Source of the DNA: Lachnospiraceae bacterium C7
GTDB lineage: Bacteria; Bacillota; Clostridia; Lachnospirales; Lachnospiraceae
Length of the DNA: 62,849 bases
NCBI GenBank assembly: GCA_900113385.1
Contig: FOPE01000015.1
Coordinates: 1 to 62,849, forward strand
Reading direction: 5' to 3'
Position 1 is the first letter of the stretch, and each line of letters opens with the position of its first letter. Below, one piece after another: positions 45,297 to 54,512 of the stretch. The translations under genes were made by a program, and so were the position numbers. Under the pieces are notes generated by a model. The model did not search any database, was not told where the DNA came from, and saw only the letters and a program-made list of their open reading frames with translations.

Positions 45297-47774
45297 CTAT
45301 TTTTTTATCTTTGTAGATAAATATTTCATTATTGTACCATAATTTTCCGGCTGATGAGGGAATGTACAATTCGTACATACCTTTATGGATTTTCCATCCT
45401 TTTCAATATACTCTGGTTTACCTAAACATTTATCCAAAAAATACATTGGACAATAACAAAACATACAGTTCATTTTATCTATATTTTTGTGACATGGATA
45501 ATATTTACATGCACGATTTTCAAAAAATGAGCTAGAATTTGGCATAGCTTCTTCTTTTACTTTTACTACTACTGTTGTTAAATAGCCTTGCAACTCACTT
45601 AATGCTTCTATTCCTTTTACAACTTTTTCTGTTGGCAAGCTACAATTCGCCACTCCATACACTTCAAGTTTTCTGACTTTACTTTCTTTTTGTAACATTT
45701 CTTGCAATTTCAAAAGTTTTTTGCCAGACTTCATATATATTCTCGTTCCTGTTAGTTCCTTGGTGTCTTCAATATTATATGTTCCTGGAATTATATGAAT
45801 TTGCTCACTTTTATCGCCTAATGAAATTCCAAGCCTAGCTGCTACTGCACAAAATGATGGTATTCCATTAATTAACTCAAATTCTATTTTATTTTCTCTA
45901 CATCTTTTCATAATGTAGCTAAATGTAGAATAAACAGTAACATCGCCTATTGTTATAAATGCAAGTTTTTTTCCATTTTTCAAATAATTCTCCATTATTT
46001 TAAAGGCCTTGTCATGTGCCTCATCTAATTTTTGGGAATCTTTTGTCATCGGAAAATCCACTGGTACAAATTTTTCTTCCTCATTTGGAACAAATTTCTT
46101 TATGGTTCTATAGGCATAGCTGTCTTTGTATTCCTTTGTGGGAATTATTATTTTGTCACATGTTTTTAAAATTTCTAACGCTTTTATAGTTAATAAATTT
46201 TCTTCCCCTGGTCCTACACCTATTCCATATAACTTGCCAATGATGTTTTTATCAATATTTTTATCTGTATCTTTATTGGTGTTTTGATCGTTGTTTTTAT
46301 TAATATTTTTATCTGTGTCCTTGTCTGTGTTTTGATTAGTACAATTTAATTCCAACTTTTTGTTATGGTATTTCTTCATTTTTTGAATGAGATTTTTCAC
46401 AAAATCAGGACACTGTGGATAATACAAATGTGGGAATCCCAAAAACATGTTTTCTGTTTCTATAATTCCTTCCCAGCTTTTTGTTTTTGAAGCCTTTTCT
46501 ATAAAGCAACTCTCTCCATTATGTGTACTGTCAAAATAGTGAAATTCATGCCCCTTTGCAACATTCCCCTCATTTAAAAACGTTGGAGTTTTTTCTTTAA
46601 TAGTAACATATCCAAATCTAACGAGTTTGCTAGTTTTAAAAGTAATTCCATCTACTAAACCAACCATTTGAAATTCTTTTTCATTTTCATCTTTTATTTT
46701 TTCGTGAAGATACATAAAGCCACCGCATTCTGCAATTATTGGTATACCTGCTTTTGCGTGTCTGCGAATGTCTAACATTATGTGAACATTTTCACTTAAT
46801 TGCTTAAGATATAACTCTGGATATCCACCTCCAAGTAAAATTCCATCAATATCCTTTGGTAATTGTTCATCTGACAATGGCGAAAAAAATTCTATTTTAA
46901 TCCCACTGTTTTTTAATGTGTCAAAATTTTCCTGATAATAAAAGCAAAAAGCCGCATCGTGAGCTACTGCTAGATTTAATTCCATGTCTTTATCATGAGA
47001 TGCTTCTATTGGAGAATCTATTTTTGGGGAATCTGATTCTTTGAAGTTTACATCTTGGGAATCTACTTCTGCATAATTATCTAACTGCACTTTTTCTACT
47101 TTAGATATTTCTAACAATTCTTCTATATCAATGTTTTCCTCTAAAACTTCACCAATTTGTTCAACTCGTTGTTCAATATCTTTTACCTCTTCCGGCATCT
47201 TAAGGCCTAGATGTCTGCTTTCAACTGCCAATTTTTCCTTTTTAGGAAAATTTCCCAATACTTTCACGTCAAATTTTTCTTCTATCATTCCCTTTAGGAC
47301 TTTTCCATAACTTTTAGAAGTTCTATTTAGAATGATTCCTTTAATTAATTTTTCTGTATCCCACTGTAAAAATCCACTAATCAGCGGTAATATACTCTGT
47401 CCCATTCCACCTACATCAATAACTAATACAATGGGGCAATTTAATATTTTTGCCAAATGATATGAAGAACCTTCTAACTTTGTTCCACCTACTCCATCAT
47501 ACAAACCCATAACACCTTCAACTACAGCCATTTCATAGTTTTCCATGCTTCTTTCAAAAATACTTTTTGTTTTATTTTCTCCAGTAAAAAAAGTATCAAG
47601 ATTTCTACTTGGAATTCCAATTACTTTTCTATGAAACATTGGATCTATATAATCTGGACCACATTTATAGGAACATACATTAATATTTCTTTTTTTTAAA
47701 ACTGATAAGAGCCCACATGTAAGCATTGTTTTTCCGCTTCCACTTTTAGGAGCCGCAATCATAATTTTATTCAA
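45297..47774 (-). CDS. cbiA-cbiL: Three-domain fusion: CbiA - CbiL - cysteine-rich domain
   Basis: 825 residues, probably starting at TTG 47774 with GGAGG eight bases upstream. Residues about 1-470 are cobyrinate a,c-diamide synthase (Walker A APKSGSGKT; GATase-like ECGGFMYL). An Asn/Asp/Lys/Thr repeat linker (NTDKDTDKNINKN) follows. Residues about 513-735 are precorrin-2 C20-methyltransferase (GIGVGPGEENLLTIKALEIL; FITIGDVTVYSTF). The last 80 residues carry about nine cysteines (CKYYPCH, MNCMFCYCPMYFLDKCLG, CTNCTFPHQPENYG), a domain known as a separate small protein near cobalamin genes. Last gene of the operon. Confidence 0.92.
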   Translation of the reverse strand: MNKIMIAAPKSGSGKTMLTCGLLSVLKKRNINVCSYKCGPDYIDPMFHRKVIGIPSRNLDTFFTGENKTKSIFERSMENYEMAVVEGVMGLYDGVGGTKLEGSSYHLAKILNCPIVLVIDVGGMGQSILPLISGFLQWDTEKLIKGIILNRTSKSYGKVLKGMIEEKFDVKVLGNFPKKEKLAVESRHLGLKMPEEVKDIEQRVEQIGEVLEENIDIEELLEISKVEKVQLDNYAEVDSQDVNFKESDSPKIDSPIEASHDKDMELNLAVAHDAAFCFYYQENFDTLKNSGIKIEFFSPLSDEQLPKDIDGILLGGGYPELYLKQLSENVHIMLDIRRHAKAGIPIIAECGGFMYLHEKIKDENEKEFQMVGLVDGITFKTSKLVRFGYVTIKEKTPTFLNEGNVAKGHEFHYFDSTHNGESCFIEKASKTKSWEGIIETENMFLGFPHLYYPQCPDFVKNLIQKMKKYHNKKLELNCTNQNTDKDTDKNINKNNDQNTNKDTDKNIDKNIIGKLYGIGVGPGEENLLTIKALEILKTCDKIIIPTKEYKDSYAYRTIKKFVPNEEEKFVPVDFPMTKDSQKLDEAHDKAFKIMENYLKNGKKLAFITIGDVTVYSTFSYIMKRCRENKIEFELINGIPSFCAVAARLGISLGDKSEQIHIIPGTYNIEDTKELTGTRIYMKSGKKLLKLQEMLQKESKVRKLEVYGVANCSLPTEKVVKGIEALSELQGYLTTVVVKVKEEAMPNSSSFFENRACKYYPCHKNIDKMNCMFCYCPMYFLDKCLGKPEYIEKDGKSIKVCTNCTFPHQPENYGTIMKYLSTKIKK

Positions 47775-47777
47775 TTT

Positions 47778-50024
47778 CTAAACCTCCATCTTTAATTTAA
47801 ACGCAAATAAAACTATAGGATTTTGTCCTTTAAAAAGATGGTACTTTCCTAAGGTTTCTGCCTTACTCACCTGAATTTGAGTTATATCAACATCATAAAT
47901 ATTTTCATCTGAATTTAAAACTTCAGTAATTTGAGCAATACTTTCAACAGTAACTGCAGATGTAACAACATTTATTGCGGATAACTCATTAGATGTAACC
48001 AAAGGACTTGTGGTACTATCGGCATTTTCTATTGTTTGATTTTTTTCTTCAAAGTTTATCTTCTTTAAAGCCTTAATAATCTCTAAAAATTTACCTTTTG
48101 TTCCACCGATAAAAACGCTATTAACTTTATTTTCTTTAATATATTCTACAATTTCTTCATTTTCCTTGGCATCTAGAACATCCGGAAACATTCCGCTAAT
48201 TACTTTTACATTAAAACGTTTAAATTTTTCTACGTTTTTTTGTATTAAATCAACTGCTTCTTTTTTTGTTTCTATAGCAAACACTCTTATATTTTCATCT
48301 AAATCGGCTGCTTCTATAGCTATAGAACCTGTTCCACTGCCTATATCTAGCATCATATCGCCTTTTTGTAATTGCAATTTATTTACTATAATGTGACGAA
48401 CTTCTTCTTTCGTCATTGGAACTTTTGCCCTTATAAACTCTGAATCTTTTAATTTAGGCCCAATAATTTTAGGCGCTACTTTTGAATTTTTTATAAGTAA
48501 CACATATAATCCTTTTTTCGATTTCAAAATACAATCCCGCGCAGAAATCTCAGCTATTTCTTCATCTTCATATGATAAATGATAGCCAAATTTAACTGTG
48601 ATACCTCCATTTTGTATTACAGTCACAATTTTTCCTATTTCATTAATATCTTCTACACCTGATACAATAAGAAAAGTTTTCTCATTATGCAAAATACTTT
48701 CTACAATTTCATTTTGCCAAAAAATTTTGTCTTTTCTTCCATGTATGCTCTGTATTTTAGCATCTTGCCATGTTTCTCCACACTTTGCTGCCATATAAAT
48801 AACAGAAGATATTCCTGGGATTACTTCAATCGTACCTTCTAGGCATTGAAAATCATTTTTTTTGCTTAAGGCATTTTCAATAGCTTTTCTAACCGCTTTA
48901 CAACCACTGTAAAATCCAATATCTCCCGAAAAAAGTATTGAAACATTTAACTTTTTTTTCAAAACATATTTCTTAGATATATTCTTTAAATAATTGACTA
49001 TGTCTTTAGGCATATAAATTGGATTTTTTTCTATTTTAGCCGGATATTTTTCTATCATTCGACTAGCTCCAATTAAAATATCAGCATTATTTATTTTTTC
49101 TTTTGCCTCTTCTGTTAAAAATTCTGATTTACCTGGACCAATTCCTATCAAAGAAATATCTAATGGCACTGTTTTATTGAAATTTAATTTCACATTTAAA
49201 ATATTTTGGATATGCTCGCACACCTGAATAAAATTATATGCTTCGTCCTCAACTGGAGAACCTATAACATAAGCCATACAATCTGAATCAACTGCTGCTT
49301 GGATTTTCTCTGCAAATCCTCCTGCTATACCGCTCTCTTTTGTTACTAATATTTTAATATTATAATTTTCTATAAAAAATTTATTCATTTCATATGAAAA
49401 AGGACCTTGAATTGCAATAATTTTATTTTTTGCAATTTGTTGTTCATTGCATATTTTTATACTTTCAACTCCAGGAAGTACCCTAACATATAATCTTTCT
49501 TTTACTTTTTCATCAACTGTAAATTCTGGTAAATTTTTACTTCCTGTAGTTAATAAAATATTTCCTGTAGTTTTTTCTAAAGCTTTTTCGCATTCTAAAA
49601 CAGAATTAAAATATTTTATATCTAGCTGATTTTCTTGAATATTTTTTTCTTTTTTATCTACGTCAAATCCAACGCTTGGAGTTAATTCGTTACTGAATCT
49701 AGTATCTCTTCGAAGTCTAAAATAATTTAACTCCTTGCAGCCAAACTTATTTACTGCATTTTTAATATTTTTTGTTACCAATGTGGCATATGGATGTGTT
49801 GCATCACATACTATTTTAAAATTATTTTCTTTTAAAAATTTGACTATTTCTTCTTCATCAAGTCGTCTATCTAAAACCTTTGCATATTTAGAATCCGACA
49901 TAATAAATTTTCCATATTCAGTTGCAACACATACTGTATGATATATTTGAGCTTCACTTAAAATTTCAGATAATTCTCTACCTTCTGTTGTTCCTGAAAA
50001 AATTAATACTTCTTCGCTATTCAT
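47778..50024 (-). CDS. cbiJ-cbiE-cbiT: Three-enzyme fusion: CbiJ - CbiE - CbiT
   Basis: 748 residues. Residues about 1-275 are precorrin-6A reductase (IFSGTTEGRELSEIL; CDATHPYATLVTKNI). About 285-510 are CbiE, the C5-methyltransferase (LIGIGPGKSEFLTEEAKEKI). About 535-748 are CbiT, the C15-methyltransferase/decarboxylase (MTKEEVRHIIVNKL; MLDIGSGTGSIAIEAADLD). CbiE-CbiT fusion is the CobL arrangement, and adding the reductase joins consecutive steps. It overlaps cbiH by eight bases. Confidence 0.93.
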   Translation of the reverse strand: MNSEEVLIFSGTTEGRELSEILSEAQIYHTVCVATEYGKFIMSDSKYAKVLDRRLDEEEIVKFLKENNFKIVCDATHPYATLVTKNIKNAVNKFGCKELNYFRLRRDTRFSNELTPSVGFDVDKKEKNIQENQLDIKYFNSVLECEKALEKTTGNILLTTGSKNLPEFTVDEKVKERLYVRVLPGVESIKICNEQQIAKNKIIAIQGPFSYEMNKFFIENYNIKILVTKESGIAGGFAEKIQAAVDSDCMAYVIGSPVEDEAYNFIQVCEHIQNILNVKLNFNKTVPLDISLIGIGPGKSEFLTEEAKEKINNADILIGASRMIEKYPAKIEKNPIYMPKDIVNYLKNISKKYVLKKKLNVSILFSGDIGFYSGCKAVRKAIENALSKKNDFQCLEGTIEVIPGISSVIYMAAKCGETWQDAKIQSIHGRKDKIFWQNEIVESILHNEKTFLIVSGVEDINEIGKIVTVIQNGGITVKFGYHLSYEDEEIAEISARDCILKSKKGLYVLLIKNSKVAPKIIGPKLKDSEFIRAKVPMTKEEVRHIIVNKLQLQKGDMMLDIGSGTGSIAIEAADLDENIRVFAIETKKEAVDLIQKNVEKFKRFNVKVISGMFPDVLDAKENEEIVEYIKENKVNSVFIGGTKGKFLEIIKALKKINFEEKNQTIENADSTTSPLVTSNELSAINVVTSAVTVESIAQITEVLNSDENIYDVDITQIQVSKAETLGKYHLFKGQNPIVLFAFKLKMEV

Positions 50025-50781
50025 TTGTTTTATATCCTCTTGGTGTAACTAATTTACCATTAATAATTTTTGTTGTGGAATTTCCAATAAAAACTGTTGT
50101 AAACATGTCCACTTGATGATCTTTTAATTCTTCAAATGTACAAGTTGTAATGCTGTTTCCTTCTCGTCCGATGTTACGAACATAACCACATGCTCTTGTT
50201 CCTTCCACATATTCCCCCATTATTTCACATGCTTTTTTTAAATAATCTTTTCTTTTTTTACTAGATGGATTATATAAAACTGTAACAAAATCACCGTAGG
50301 CTGCTGCTTTCAATCGTTTTCTTATAACTTCCTTTGGAGTTAATAAATCACTTAAACTTATCACGCAAAAATCATGATTAACTGGAGCGCCTAAATCTGC
50401 TGCACCACTTACTGCTGCTGTAATTCCTGGAACTACATATAATTCTATATTTTTGCTGTAATTTACTGACAATTCGTACATTAAAGATGCCATGCCGTAG
50501 ACTCCTGCATCTCCACTACATATCATTGCAACTTTTTTCCCTTTTTCTGCTTCTTCAAAACACATTTCACAACGTCGAACTTCTTGTTTCATTGGAGTTG
50601 ATAAAAATTCCTTTTCTTGAAATTTTTCACCTAACAAATCAAGATAAACCTTATAGCCTACTATTACTTCTGCTTCTTGCAAAACAACTAGTGCCTCTTT
50701 TGTCATCTGCTTTTCTTCACCTGGCCCCATGCCTACAATGTATATTGTATTTTTTATATCATTATTCAAGCTATTCTTCAT
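50017..50781 (-). CDS. cbiH: Precorrin-3B C17-methyltransferase
   Basis: 254 residues from ATG 50781, where GGAGGA lies ten bases upstream inside cbiG. The SAM-dependent tetrapyrrole methylase fold shows IYIVGMGPGEEKQMTKEAL, SGDAGVYGMASLMYEL and PGITAAVSGAADLGAPVNHD. It methylates C17 with ring contraction on the anaerobic pathway. Its start overlaps the end of cbiG and its end overlaps cbiJ-E-T. Confidence 0.94.
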   Translation of the reverse strand: MKNSLNNDIKNTIYIVGMGPGEEKQMTKEALVVLQEAEVIVGYKVYLDLLGEKFQEKEFLSTPMKQEVRRCEMCFEEAEKGKKVAMICSGDAGVYGMASLMYELSVNYSKNIELYVVPGITAAVSGAADLGAPVNHDFCVISLSDLLTPKEVIRKRLKAAAYGDFVTVLYNPSSKKRKDYLKKACEIMGEYVEGTRACGYVRNIGREGNSITTCTFEELKDHQVDMFTTVFIGNSTTKIINGKLVTPRGYKTNE

Positions 50782-51856
50782 CAATGCTGATCCTCCAGTT
50801 TTCCTCAATTATTGCCAAAGTTACGCCATCTCTAGCCATTTTATGCATTACTACTTTTCCTTGGTTTTTTGAATAAAATAATGCTGATGTTTCACAAACA
50901 TTGCCTACACCGACGGTTTTTTTTACGAATTCTGATTCCTCAAAATCTCCTTTGATTTTTTTTAATTCATCAGCTGTATATGTATAAAATGGTATCTGGT
51001 GTTTGTTTGAAAATTCAACCAAACCTTTTTCATTTTTTTTATTAATTATTGATGTTATTGCAACACATTCTTCTATATCTATTGAAAGCTCATCTAATTT
51101 TTCCAAAATAAACTCTTCTATCTTAGCAAAAGATGTATTTTTTTTACAGCCAATTCCTAAAACGTATTTTTTGGGATATAAATATAACGCCGCATTTATT
51201 GTGTTTGTCTTTAACTGCTTATTATTTTTATCTGCAATAACCACATCTACCTTTTCTTTTGGTGGAAATTTTTTTATATTAATTATTGTATTTCGAATTG
51301 AAACAGAATGTTCTTCAAGGTACATGTCATGATCATCTTCTATAGACATTGTAATAGGTTGACCATCTAAAACCTTTGAAGATACTTCCGCTATTCCATA
51401 CTTGTTGCCTATAAATAGTCCATTTTTCTTTGCAAAAACATCTACTGCGAACAAATCTGAAATATCAGTTGCTGTTGTAATTACGGGAATTGCATCTAAT
51501 TTAGCTGCAACAAATATGGCTAGTTCATTTGCCCCACCATAATGACCTGACAAAATAGGGATAGCATATTGTCCTTTTTCATCTATAACCACAACTGCAC
51601 TGTCAGCTAATTTATTTTTTACGCATCCAGATATAGCTCTAACTGCAATTCCACATGCACCTATAAAAATTATTTGATTACGTTCTGAAAATTGTCGCTT
51701 TGTCCAGCTATAAATACTATCTCCTACGAATTGTATATCTTTATATGATTTTTTTTTGGAAAAACATTTCACTTCATAATTATCTTGCAATATGTCTTTT
51801 ATTTTTTCAGACAATTTTGCCCCTCTTGATGTAAAACTAATAATGCTTAGTCGCAT
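50771..51856 (-). CDS. cbiG: Cobalt-precorrin-5A hydrolase
   Basis: 361 residues from ATG 51856 with GGAGGGG upstream. The longer frame to 51931 overlaps cbiF and has no ribosome site. The N-terminal domain (MRLSIISFTSRGAKLSEKIK) and middle part (LSGHYGGANELAIFVAAKL) lead to the CobE-like C-terminal domain (LGIGCKKNTSFAKIEEFI ... VGVGNVCETSALFYS). It opens the delta-lactone and releases acetaldehyde, the step specific to anaerobic B12 synthesis. Confidence 0.94.
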   Translation of the reverse strand: MRLSIISFTSRGAKLSEKIKDILQDNYEVKCFSKKKSYKDIQFVGDSIYSWTKRQFSERNQIIFIGACGIAVRAISGCVKNKLADSAVVVIDEKGQYAIPILSGHYGGANELAIFVAAKLDAIPVITTATDISDLFAVDVFAKKNGLFIGNKYGIAEVSSKVLDGQPITMSIEDDHDMYLEEHSVSIRNTIINIKKFPPKEKVDVVIADKNNKQLKTNTINAALYLYPKKYVLGIGCKKNTSFAKIEEFILEKLDELSIDIEECVAITSIINKKNEKGLVEFSNKHQIPFYTYTADELKKIKGDFEESEFVKKTVGVGNVCETSALFYSKNQGKVVMHKMARDGVTLAIIEENWRISIDEE

Positions 51857-51869
51857 AACACCCCTCCAA

Positions 51870-52628
51870 CTATTCTTTTGCTTTTCGATATTCTGTTGAA
51901 AAATCAGGTGCATATAATCTTGATTTTTCATATTCTGTATATCCTAAAGCATCACCAACTATAACTAATGCTGTTTTTGTTATATTATTTTTGTTTGCTA
52001 TTTCAACCACATTTTCTAAAGTACATCTATATATTTTTTCATCTGGCCAAGTGACTTTATAGGCTAAAGCTACAGGTGTTTCTTTTTTATAACCGCCTTT
52101 TATTAAGCGTTTTACTAATTCTTCTAACATGCCAGTTGATAAATAAATTGCCATTGTTGCCTGATGCGCTGCAAATGATTCTATACTCTCAAGTGGTGGG
52201 ACTTTTGTCCTACCTTCCATCCTTGTAATTATAAGTGATTGAGATATATTTGGAAGAGTATATTCTACATTCATTTGAGCTGCTGCTCCAAAACAAGCAC
52301 TTACTCCAGGACAACTATCATATTTTATTGCCAATTTATCTAATTCATCCATTTGTTCTCTTACCGCTCCATAAACGCATGGATCTCCAGTATGAAGTCT
52401 TACAACATCTTGACCTTTTTTATTTGCATCTTTCATTACATCTATGACTTCATCTAAAGTCATCTTGGCACTATTATAAACTTGGCACTCAACTTTTTTA
52501 TAAGATAAAAGTTCCTTATTAACAAGAGAGCCTGCGTAAATAATAACGTCTGTCTCTTCTAAAAGTTTCTTCCCTCTCACAGTTATCAAATCTGCTGCAC
52601 CTGTTCCAGCTCCTACAAAATGAATCAT
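51870..52628 (-). CDS. cbiF: Precorrin-4 C11-methyltransferase
   Basis: 252 residues. Start at ATG 52628 (MIHFVGAGTGAADLITVRGK) with AAGGAG six bases upstream. The GTG at 52643 lies within that ribosome site. The fold matches CbiF/CobM: IIYAGSLVNKELL, VRLHTGDPCVYGAVREQMD, and PGVSACFGAAAQMNVEYTLP. It methylates C11 of cobalt-precorrin-4. Confidence 0.95.
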   Translation of the reverse strand: MIHFVGAGTGAADLITVRGKKLLEETDVIIYAGSLVNKELLSYKKVECQVYNSAKMTLDEVIDVMKDANKKGQDVVRLHTGDPCVYGAVREQMDELDKLAIKYDSCPGVSACFGAAAQMNVEYTLPNISQSLIITRMEGRTKVPPLESIESFAAHQATMAIYLSTGMLEELVKRLIKGGYKKETPVALAYKVTWPDEKIYRCTLENVVEIANKNNITKTALVIVGDALGYTEYEKSRLYAPDFSTEYRKAKE

Positions 52629-52651
52629 CTCAGTCTCCTTCACTTTCCCAC

Positions 52652-53776
52652 CTATAAAATATTTTCTGTTTCTTTTATTTTATTCAAAAAATCTATTGCT
52701 TGCTTACTTTTTGCTAGCTCTCCAAAATCATTCGAATACATTATGCACTCAATTTGTATATCGTCTTTTTGCCTTTTGTTTAAATAATATACTATTTTGT
52801 TCATAATTCTATCCATGACTTTTTCCTTTATATTTGCTTGCTCAAGAAGTCGAACTGCCTCTTCTGTTGAAACTACATTCATTATATTTCTTAAAAGAGT
52901 AATATCATCCGTTTCCATAACTGCAGCAGCTTCTATCAGCTCCATTCTAGAATCTGCCTCTCTAGAATGCGTATTCATAATTCCCCCTGACACCTTTATA
53001 AGTTTACCTATGTGCCCTGTCAAAAGTATTTTATCAAAACCTACTTTTTTAGCTATATCTATTGTTTCACCAATAAAGTTACTACATTTAACACTTTTAT
53101 CTAAATCGAAATTATATTTATCTTTCATAAAATCTAAGCCATAGTTTCCTGGAGCTAAAGCAAGGATGTCATAACCCTGTGCTTTTTTTTGCTTTATCTC
53201 TACCTCTATAGTATCAAGTAAAGCTTGAACACTCATAGGTTCTACAATTCCACTTGTTCCTAAAATTGAAATTCCACCAATTATTCCAAGTCTTGGATTA
53301 AATGTTTTTTCAGCAATTTTTTCTCCTTCCGGAGCGGAAATAATTACTTTTAAGGTTCCTTTAAAATCAAACATTTTACATACTTCAAGAACTTCTTTTA
53401 AGATCATTTTTCGAGGTACTGAATTAATTGCAGCATTACCTACTGGTTGATCTAATCCTGGCTTAGTCACTCTACCTACGCCATAACCACCATCAATCAC
53501 TACTTTTGTTTCATTACTAGCTGGTGTTTCTTCTATAGAAACTTCTGACATGATGTATGTTCCATGCGTTGCATCTATATCATCACCACCATCTTTTTTC
53601 ACACCACACTTAACCCGTTTTTCAAAAATTTCTATTTTTTCAATTTCTGGTATATACTCAATTCCTTTTGGCGTAATTATAGATATTTTTTCTTTTCTTC
53701 TGCCTGATAATAACATATAAGTTGCTGCTTTTGCTCCTGCTGCTGCACAACTTCCAGTAGTAAAACCATGTCTCAT
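52652..53776 (-). CDS. cbiD: Cobalt-precorrin-5B C1-methyltransferase
   Basis: 374 residues beginning MRHGFTTGSCAAAGAKAATY, the hallmark of CbiD. Further conserved parts are GYGVGRVTKPGLDQPVGNAA and LGTSGIVEPMS. It transfers a methyl group to C1 in the anaerobic pathway. It is preceded by GAGG. Between it and cbiC lie AT-rich direct repeats. Confidence 0.95.
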   Translation of the reverse strand: MRHGFTTGSCAAAGAKAATYMLLSGRRKEKISIITPKGIEYIPEIEKIEIFEKRVKCGVKKDGGDDIDATHGTYIMSEVSIEETPASNETKVVIDGGYGVGRVTKPGLDQPVGNAAINSVPRKMILKEVLEVCKMFDFKGTLKVIISAPEGEKIAEKTFNPRLGIIGGISILGTSGIVEPMSVQALLDTIEVEIKQKKAQGYDILALAPGNYGLDFMKDKYNFDLDKSVKCSNFIGETIDIAKKVGFDKILLTGHIGKLIKVSGGIMNTHSREADSRMELIEAAAVMETDDITLLRNIMNVVSTEEAVRLLEQANIKEKVMDRIMNKIVYYLNKRQKDDIQIECIMYSNDFGELAKSKQAIDFLNKIKETENIL

Positions 53777-53797
53777 ATTCTACCTCATTTTCGATTC

Positions 53798-53886
53798 GTT
53801 AATTAATTATCTCGCTAATTGAACATCTCACAATTTAATTACCGCACTAATTAATCATTTCACTAATTAATTATCTTGCTAATTGA
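53798..53886. repeat. AT-rich direct repeats at the 3' end of cbiC
   Basis: A 25-bp sequence containing AATTAATTATCTCGCTAATT occurs at 53801 and again, with one change, at 53865, 64 bp apart. A partial copy lies between. The second copy contains the cbiC stop codon (53871). Confidence 0.75.
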
Positions 53887-54512
53887 TAAATAATCGCATT
53901 GCAAATTGCTGCTGCTACATTACTTCCACCTTTACGTCCTCTATTAACAATGTATGGAACATCTGAAGCTAAAATAAGCTCTTTGGATGGGACTACATTT
54001 ACAAACCCTACTGGTACACCAATTATAAAAGCTGGTTTAAAACCTTCCTGCATAAGTTTGTATAATTCAATTAAAGCCGTTGGAGCATTGCCTATTGCAA
54101 AAATAATTGGTTTATCCAATGATGCTGCTTTTTTCATGCTCATTGTTGCTCTAGTAACACCATTTTCCTTTGCTAATTTAGCAATTTCAGGGTCAGCCAT
54201 AAAACAATGTGCTTCTCCACCAAATTTTGCTAAAATTTTCTTATTAACTCCTGCCAAGGCCATATTGGTATCTGTTACAATATCTGCACCATTTTTGATT
54301 AATTCCTTTGCAATTTCTACAGCATTTTCAGAAAATGTTAATGTATTCGCATATTCAAAATCTGCACTTGTATGTATAACTCTTTTTGTTACAAGTTCTT
54401 CATTCTTTGGTAAAACAATATTTTTTTCTTCTAATTCTTTAGAAATTATTTCAAAACTTCTTTTTTCAATCTCTGTTGGTAAAACATATTCTATATTTTT
54501 AAATGGATCCAT
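53871..54512 (-). CDS. cbiC: Cobalt-precorrin-8 methylmutase
   Basis: 213 residues. The family segments VIHTSADFEYANTLTFSENA (catalytic His), DIVTDTNMALAGVNK and IGNAPTALIEL followed by PAFIIGVPVGFVNV are present. It moves the C11 methyl to C12 to give cobyrinate. The start abuts the cobD stop. Confidence 0.95.
   Translation of the reverse strand: MDPFKNIEYVLPTEIEKRSFEIISKELEEKNIVLPKNEELVTKRVIHTSADFEYANTLTFSENAVEIAKELIKNGADIVTDTNMALAGVNKKILAKFGGEAHCFMADPEIAKLAKENGVTRATMSMKKAASLDKPIIFAIGNAPTALIELYKLMQEGFKPAFIIGVPVGFVNVVPSKELILASDVPYIVNRGRKGGSNVAAAICNAIIYQLAR

Noticed and set aside
45190-45378. 62-codon minus-strand ORF at the end of the cobalamin operon
   Set aside because: It is out of frame inside the cbiA-cbiL 3' end and runs through the terminator.
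46000-50000. Plus-strand ORFs of 60-150 codons opposite the cobalamin and other genes
   Set aside because: All mirror strong minus-strand genes with conserved motifs and lack ribosome sites of their own.
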